This document shows, piece after piece, positions 58,345 through 64,000 of a stretch of 64,000 nt of DNA. Source of the DNA: Erigeron canadensis (lineage: Eukaryota; Streptophyta; Magnoliopsida; Asterales; Asteraceae); NCBI RefSeq assembly GCF_010389155.1, contig NC_057768.1, forward strand, positions 46,975,633 through 47,039,632, in the 5' to 3' direction. The notes below the pieces were generated by a model. That model had not been told where the DNA came from. It did not search any database and was given only the letters and a program-made list of their open reading frames with translations. A program made the translations under genes and the position numbers. How positions within the stretch are numbered: the first letter of the stretch is position 1; every line of letters begins with the position of its first letter.

Positions 58345-60202
58345 TTAATTATACATAAGACCACACACATATATATAGAGCTGGTGTCTGAATTTTGTAT
58401 GGTAAAATAATACTTCAAACAACTATAGAACTTTTTCAAATATCAGATAAACTGAAGTATATATAAATGAATAGTCGGTTTACGATAAACTATGCATACA
58501 TACAATTGAGGCAAAAAAAATAAAAAATAATAATTTGCAATTAAGTCGAATTATGTATACAAGAAAAGTATAAATCCACAAATGGAATGGAAGCCGTTTT
58601 GAGTGAACTACAAACGCAACCCCTATAATATAGTAGCTATGAGGCTAAAGCCTGCATTGGCTTGATAAAAGTGAATTTGGTAAACTATTTTTCATCTTCG
58701 ATCATGTTACATCACGACATCACTTTTCTCCATTTTTTCTGTCAGTTTTGTTTTGATTTTTGACTTAATAGTTTAAGTAAGAAATAAACTTTTTTAAAAA
58801 AATGCTTATTGTATCAATTTCTTACCCTCAATTGCATACAGATACAATCCTCCCAATTCAGGGTGAGTCTTTTAGCATGATTTTTGATACAAAAAAAACC
58901 CAAAGCTTTGATATCGATCTGAACAATTTGATACGTCGTTTGTGATACTCCACTAAAAACTTGTACGTTTCTCGCTTAATGACACTTAGGCTTGCGTTTT
59001 ATTTGAATGATTTCAATTAATATACGTTAATCAAAAGGAGAGTTAAGTTAACAACGAGTAAATTTTTATTATAGATGAGTTTTTTTAATTTTAAAAATAT
59101 TTTCTTTATTTAATTAGCTAACTACTGTATTACTTATAAGGTTTACAACTAGATGAGTCAAAGGTAAAAATGTTCGGTGTTAATGCTAATCCGACAATGT
59201 GAATGTTTGAAGGTGGGTTTTGGATTGGAGATGTATTAGTTTTTCATGAAGTTCTATTTCTTGTCTCATATATACCAACTTGAAAAGATTTATTATACAG
59301 AGTAACTTTATAAGCACACCCGAAACAGGAATGCAAATAATATATACAAGGCCAATAAGACAACTAAAAGCTTTAGAAAGTAAATAAAGATTGTTTCAAA
59401 ATTAATTTCCTCTCATTGTATTTCGGTATTTCCTAGATCAATAGAAGAAGAGACAAGCTATATATAGGAAAGAGATGGTTTGGTATCTATCTACAATTAA
59501 TGGTCGAATCTTACTTGATGCCTTTTCTTTTCATAATCATGCGAGGTGAATAGGAAGTCGATAACACATGCTATGTTACAAATTAAGTTTGGATGGATTT
59601 ATGAGGACAAATACAATTTTGAATTAATTTGGATGGTGTAGAAAATTATAAAATAAAGACAAGGTTTTAAAACAGTACTCGTAGAGGGGATATTAAATTA
59701 AAATCGCGAGGAGTTCGCTCTCTAGCTAATAACCAGCTCCCAACTTGATTACACTGAAAGAAATACAAGCATCAATCAAACAAAAAACCAACTGTTGCTA
59801 TTAGCGAATCTTTTAATTTCCTATAGATTACTACCACTATTTCAAAAGCAACTACTGCTTCATGTGTAGTATATATGTGTACTTCAGTACTTGACCTTAT
59901 ATGTTTGTATTCTTGTACGTGTAACTACATAACCTTCTCAAAAGATACAATATTAGTTTTTTTTTATAAAAAATATTAAAAATAAACAACATTGCTTAAA
60001 GACTAATATATTGCATGTAACCTTCCGGTCTATTTGCATCATTCTTCCACCACAAATGCTTTGTGAGGTCACTATGTGAAAGGCTCAGTTAAGTCCAAAC
60101 CATCAATTCTAGGTTTCTCCACCGATTTGAACCTTTTGCTACAAAGCCTAGAGTATTGGCCGGTATCATAAATTATCAATCATACAAAGGGATTGGGTAT
60201 TG
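57009..60202. other. Intergenic with a short direct repeat
   Basis: ATTGCGGCTTACGTTCATC occurs at about 57016 and 57424, each followed by (AT)n. A GC-richer patch at 57600..57780 (AGTCCTCCCCATGCGTCC and GACTCCTCCAGACGCTCC) may be a decayed MITE. (AT)n at 58314..58341. No gene found. Confidence 0.45.
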
Positions 60203-60377
60203 TAAAACAAGTATTAAAGTAAAACACATAAGACAAGATTTTAACCCTTAGATCATGGTTAAATTAATAAACGAAGATTCACAAAGCAATTGATGCACGA
60301 TGATTTTCACGATGCACGTTGGTTTTCACTGAAGAGATCCCTATTGTTTTATTTGTTTTACTTTAATACTTGTTTTA
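60203..60377. mobile_element. MITE, copy 2 of a two-copy family
   Basis: TAAAACAAGTATTAAAGTAA at the left and TTACTTTAATACTTGTTTTA at the right are perfect inverted ends; the interior ATGCACGATGATTTTCACGA is palindromic. Related along its length to 7845..8010, about 52 kb away. Confidence 0.78.
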
Positions 60378-61280
60378 TTTTACCTAAACCTATCATACAC
60401 ATACATTGTAGTAGGCTTTGGTCTAGTTGTGTATGAAAAATTAGGCAATAATATATAATAATTTACGACATATACAGTAATTTGGATAAACATCTCAATA
60501 TATAATTATGAAGTACACTGTAAATTTTAAAGCAACACTATGATTGCGGATATGAACCTGTATCATTATTTATTACCAAAAATTACACCATGAATACTTA
60601 AATACCTGGTCAGGTAATAGTTTACCTCTAATAGGGAAGCACTGGGAACGGCAGAAGACAGACCAGTAGTGGAAGAAAAGTAGAGGAAGAAGAGGAAGGA
60701 GGAGGCAAAGAAGGGAATTTGTATACATTCAGGCCCATCCCACCAAATGGGTGCCCCCTCTGTTGAGTCTAGCCCATAGTATTTATATATGGGCCGGAGT
60801 AGTTTTTGTTTCTGAACTACACATTACTCCTACAGTGCTACACTCCTATACGTACATCCCAAATTTGATAAAACGATCGCTCTATATAGCCATAATAAAG
60901 ACACTGTACCTTCATGCCTTTTCGAGTTCTTTTTGTTTTAGAAACAAAAACATCTCCTATAGAGATCTGATTTATGAAAAACTTAGATAAACTATAAATG
61001 TAACACCAAGTTTAATTAGCATATCTAGTAGCTAGTCATCATCATCATAAAAACCACCAGAAAAGTGGACAACCACATTGTTGTATAGGTCGTGACGACT
61101 ATATTATATAATGTGTATTTTTAGCCTCATGACGAACTGAAATTTAAAAATAACCTGCCACATTTAGAATACCAAAAACAAGATAAATGACGATCAAAAT
61201 CAGATGCTTAACTTAAATACAAAGTATTAATTCTAACAAAATTGATCCATAATTCGGTTGTGGAATCTTTGACAATAACC
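60378..61280. other. 3' flank of the second ATL gene
   Basis: AT-rich with a purine-rich GGAAGAAGAGGAAGGAGG tract near 60684. No gene; the open frame 60751..60990 has no recognisable features. Confidence 0.5.
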
Positions 61281-62393
61281 CTAAGTAAGCACATTAGAAA
61301 TTCTTGATGTCTTCCCTTTGCATCCTTTGATGAACAAGTACCTCCCACTAGAATATGATCTTTTCATCATATAATCACCACAATTTGAGTACATGTTATC
61401 TTCATACAAAACATTTTTCGACGACCCAACATCATATATGCATCGATGTTGTTCTGATGATTTCAAAAGTCGTTTTGATGATCCAACCATGTCGTTGACT
61501 TGAATTTCTTCCAACTCCATTTCATCTTGTTGATTAACAAACAAAGTATCAGCTGTAGATACTCGTGTTTGGCACAGATTACTCATAGATACCGATCTTC
61601 TTATCTCCCTTGCGCCTTCCTCCTCTCTTATCTCGATGATTGCATCTCTTGGTCCTACGTCACTAGGAACCCTCCTTGACACAAACACCTCAGGTCGAGG
61701 AGGTGGTGGCGGTGGTGGGGGTGGGGGTGGGGGTGGAGGTAATGTATTTGGCATCAAATTGACAGTCGTACTAACATTAGCTCTACACAAAGGGCAATTT
61801 GAATGATTTGTAAGCCAAGTATCTATGCAATTAACATGAAAAGCATGACTACATTTAGGCAAAAGTCTAAGCTTCTCATCCTCTTGAAATTCTCCTAAAC
61901 AAACCGGGCAATCCGTACCAGAAATTAGACTATCTCCTTTCTTGTACTTGCAAGCCTTAATCGAATTGATCATACGTTCATCCAAGCCTTTACTAGGAAC
62001 ATGCCAAGGCCCGAGATTCAAAGGGTCATCTTCGATGTTAAACTCATCATCATCATCCATTTCCAAATCTTGTGTTTCTTGATTCTGAATCCCTCTTCGT
62101 CTTCTTAAAGATCCAGATGAATCATTATTATTTACAATACAAAGTCGCGAGATTATGACATAGTAGCTAATCAAAAGGCAAGCACTCCCGAAAACGCCAA
62201 TGATTGTGATCACAAGAGGCGAGAGGGCTGCACCACCCGAATCATTGTCAGAAAATCCGACAGGTGGTGGAGGAGAAGGTAAGACAAGGTTGTCACACCA
62301 CTGAGGACAATATAGGTTGCAAATCTTTTGGGAACAATCTTGATTATTGTTCATGTAAGGCACCCATGTTGTTGGACTATCCCCAGACGCCAT
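61281..62393 (-). CDS. ATL51/52-like RING-H2 E3 ubiquitin ligase
   Basis: Intronless, 370 residues from ATG 62391..62393. A Cys-rich N-terminus (DCSQKICNLYCPQWC, 19-33) and a proline patch precede one transmembrane helix at about 58-83. GLD motif at 136-138 (KGLDERMINSI). RING-H2 finger at 162-203: ligands C162, C165, C181, H183, H186, C189, C200, C203, with W193 and the canonical LLPKC. The Cys-rich N-terminus, helix and finger resemble Arabidopsis ATL51/ATL52. Residues 219-232 are fourteen consecutive prolines. The C-terminus has a IRRSVSMSN segment. Role: membrane-anchored E3 ligase; substrate unknown. The frame stays open 14 codons upstream (ATG-like start near 62435), but MASGDSP fits the family start better. 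Confidence 0.9.
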   Translation of the reverse strand: MASGDSPTTWVPYMNNNQDCSQKICNLYCPQWCDNLVLPSPPPPVGFSDNDSGGAALSPLVITIIGVFGSACLLISYYVIISRLCIVNNNDSSGSLRRRRGIQNQETQDLEMDDDDEFNIEDDPLNLGPWHVPSKGLDERMINSIKACKYKKGDSLISGTDCPVCLGEFQEDEKLRLLPKCSHAFHVNCIDTWLTNHSNCPLCRANVSTTVNLMPNTLPPPPPPPPPPPPPPRPEVFVSRRVPSDVGPRDAIIEIREEEGAREIRRSVSMSNLCQTRVSTADTLFVNQQDEMELEEIQVNDMVGSSKRLLKSSEQHRCIYDVGSSKNVLYEDNMYSNCGDYMMKRSYSSGRYLFIKGCKGKTSRISNVLT

Positions 62394-64000
62394 ATATATT
62401 TGGAAATCTTGTAAACAATAATACTTGTATAACAAGTATGTAGGCTAGGAGAATACCATGCAAATTAAGAAAAACAACATATATAGTGATGATATATGGA
62501 TTTTCAACTTCGAGAAGCCTTGAAATCTTGCAGTTACGTAGATATATAATGTACAAGAAACAAATAATAATGTATATTGGAGAGATAGAAGTGAACTAGT
62601 GAAGTAAAGCATAGAGAAGATGAAAACTTGATCAAATGTGAGATTGATCAGTCTCATCCCTATCACCATTTAAAAAACAGAGAAAGCATATATTGGAATA
62701 TAATTGAAAAAAAAGAAAGAGAGACTTAGTTGGAAAGTGGATTAAAGCAAAGAATGTGCTTTTGATGTAGGGATATATGGAGGTGACTTTTTCTCATCAA
62801 GTTAATTCTCTTCTCCTTTTGTTTGGTTACCTTTTCTTTGTTGTTCTCTTGTTGTCACATTTTTTATTATTTTCATGCCAAATATTGTCTATCGATTAAA
62901 GTTGGTGTTTTTGCAAGCTAGTGTTTTTAGGTGGGGTCTATCAAAGGTAGAAAGCAGTTTCTTACTTTCTGTTGTTCAATAGAATTTTGTTAAAGATACT
63001 GGACAACCATATCTGATAAGGTTAAAATATATGAAAAGAATGGTTGAATATTTATTTCAAATTCAAACTTAATACAATTTGGTTACCCAAAGTTGTGCAT
63101 GGAAGCCTAAAGTTACTCATCCCCAATTTCATATTTGAGCATTTCTAATGAACTTTCAGTATGTGGACGTACACTAGAAAATATACTTTAGCTCTATGTG
63201 ATTTCGTATGTCCTTTTTAAAAACTTTCACTCTTGACTGTGATAATGTTATTAGCCAAACTGATGGCTAAGGATATGTACATATACTCATGTAATTTTGG
63301 AGAATGCTACTTGTTCTTTAGAATTGATAGTTTATTGTAAACTCGCAACTAATCTAATTAATATCTATATGCATTGGCGTACATTTTGATACATAGTGTA
63401 TAGGTTAATTATACATTTAATTAAAAAACCTCCAAAAATCTAATAGCCTGGTTAGAAAACTCAAGGAATCTAGTTTTGGAGAATTAGGAATTATTATTTG
63501 AACTAAAAATGTGTGAGTTGGAATCAGATACCGTTTGACAAATCTGTGTTTGATAAATAAAAAAGAAACATCTATTCAATATCTCAAAAAAGCATAATCT
63601 TTCATATAGGGAATTAAAATCTTCTAGCTAGGCTTTACAGAATATATTTACAGACAGAGAGATCCATCGAGGAAATGACATGACAATTTTGCATTTTATA
63701 CACGCCTTACTCGTAAAGTAATTGACACTTTCGTAATTATAATTATAGTTATAAAAATTTAATACTGTATGATAGTTCAGATAAAACTAAAGCTCAAGGT
63801 AATATATGTTTAATGAGTTGAATTAGTTGAAAAAGAAAGGAGGGGGCATAAAGGAGGATGAGAATATATATGAGTGCGGCATACTTATGAAAGGCTAATG
63901 TTTAATATTAAAAAAGGTTAAATATACTAAGCGACTAGATCTATCAAGCTAATGATGTTATTGTGTGGTTCCAACATATCATGTGCCAACAAGCAGAAAT
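62394..64000. other. Upstream region of the second ATL gene, then intergenic
   Basis: 62394..62850 should hold the leader and promoter of the minus-strand ATL gene; no single convincing TATA box was chosen. The open frame 62445..62669 minus lies in this leader region and has no features. 62850..64000 shows no gene or transposon ends. Confidence 0.45.

Noticed and set aside
62394..62435. Fourteen-codon upstream extension of the second ATL protein
   Set aside because: MLYKYYCLQDFQIY has no family counterpart; MASGDSP followed by the Cys-rich segment fits the ATL51/52 start.

Overview
The window is AT-rich plant nuclear DNA from a eudicot. Evidence: four intact plant-type genes, two with GT-AG introns, and a dense mixture of plant repeat families: tRNA-derived SINEs, hAT, CACTA, Mutator, Tourist and Stowaway elements, non-autonomous Helitrons and a Copia-type LTR element. 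The repeat flavour suggests Asteraceae, but that is an impression and not proven here. There is no bacterial, viral or organellar content, and no tRNA, rRNA or CRISPR array was found.

Genes: (1) a three-exon tetratricopeptide (TPR) protein on the minus strand at 9782..10757; (2) an intronless ATL-type RING-H2 E3 ligase at 14845..15756 plus; (3) a three-exon bHLH transcription factor closely resembling bHLH71 of the stomatal-lineage group, 28724..31567 plus; (4) a second, intronless ATL51/52-like RING-H2 ligase, 61281..62393 minus. They are far apart and share no visible pathway. The two ATL genes are from different subgroups, so they are not a tandem pair.

Mobile DNA dominates the rest. 1-9 kb holds a partial Stowaway, an inverted-repeat MITE, a four-unit tandem array, SINEs and a Helitron. 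11-14 kb holds a large fold-back repeat and a hAT element with an 8-bp target duplication. 16-28 kb holds SINEs with long target duplications, a second hAT, a complete small Helitron, a Mutator-type fold-back element and a fold-back MITE. 32.7-35.4 kb is a young 2.76-kb LTR retrotransposon that carries only gag, with matching LTRs, primer-binding site, polypurine tract and target duplication. 36-48 kb is a Helitron-rich block with nested insertions and short internal duplications. 48.9-52.4 kb is a 3.44-kb CACTA element with gene-like exon pieces, inserted into a fold-back MITE. 54.3-54.7 kb is a Stowaway inserted near the centre of another MITE.

No new enzymatic or defence system was found. 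The notable items are the gag-only LTR element, the CACTA element with gene-like cargo, the density of Helitron termini, the MITEs sitting in (TA)n tracts, and several nested insertions whose order can be read. All element boundaries were read by eye from terminal repeats and target duplications; no database search was possible.
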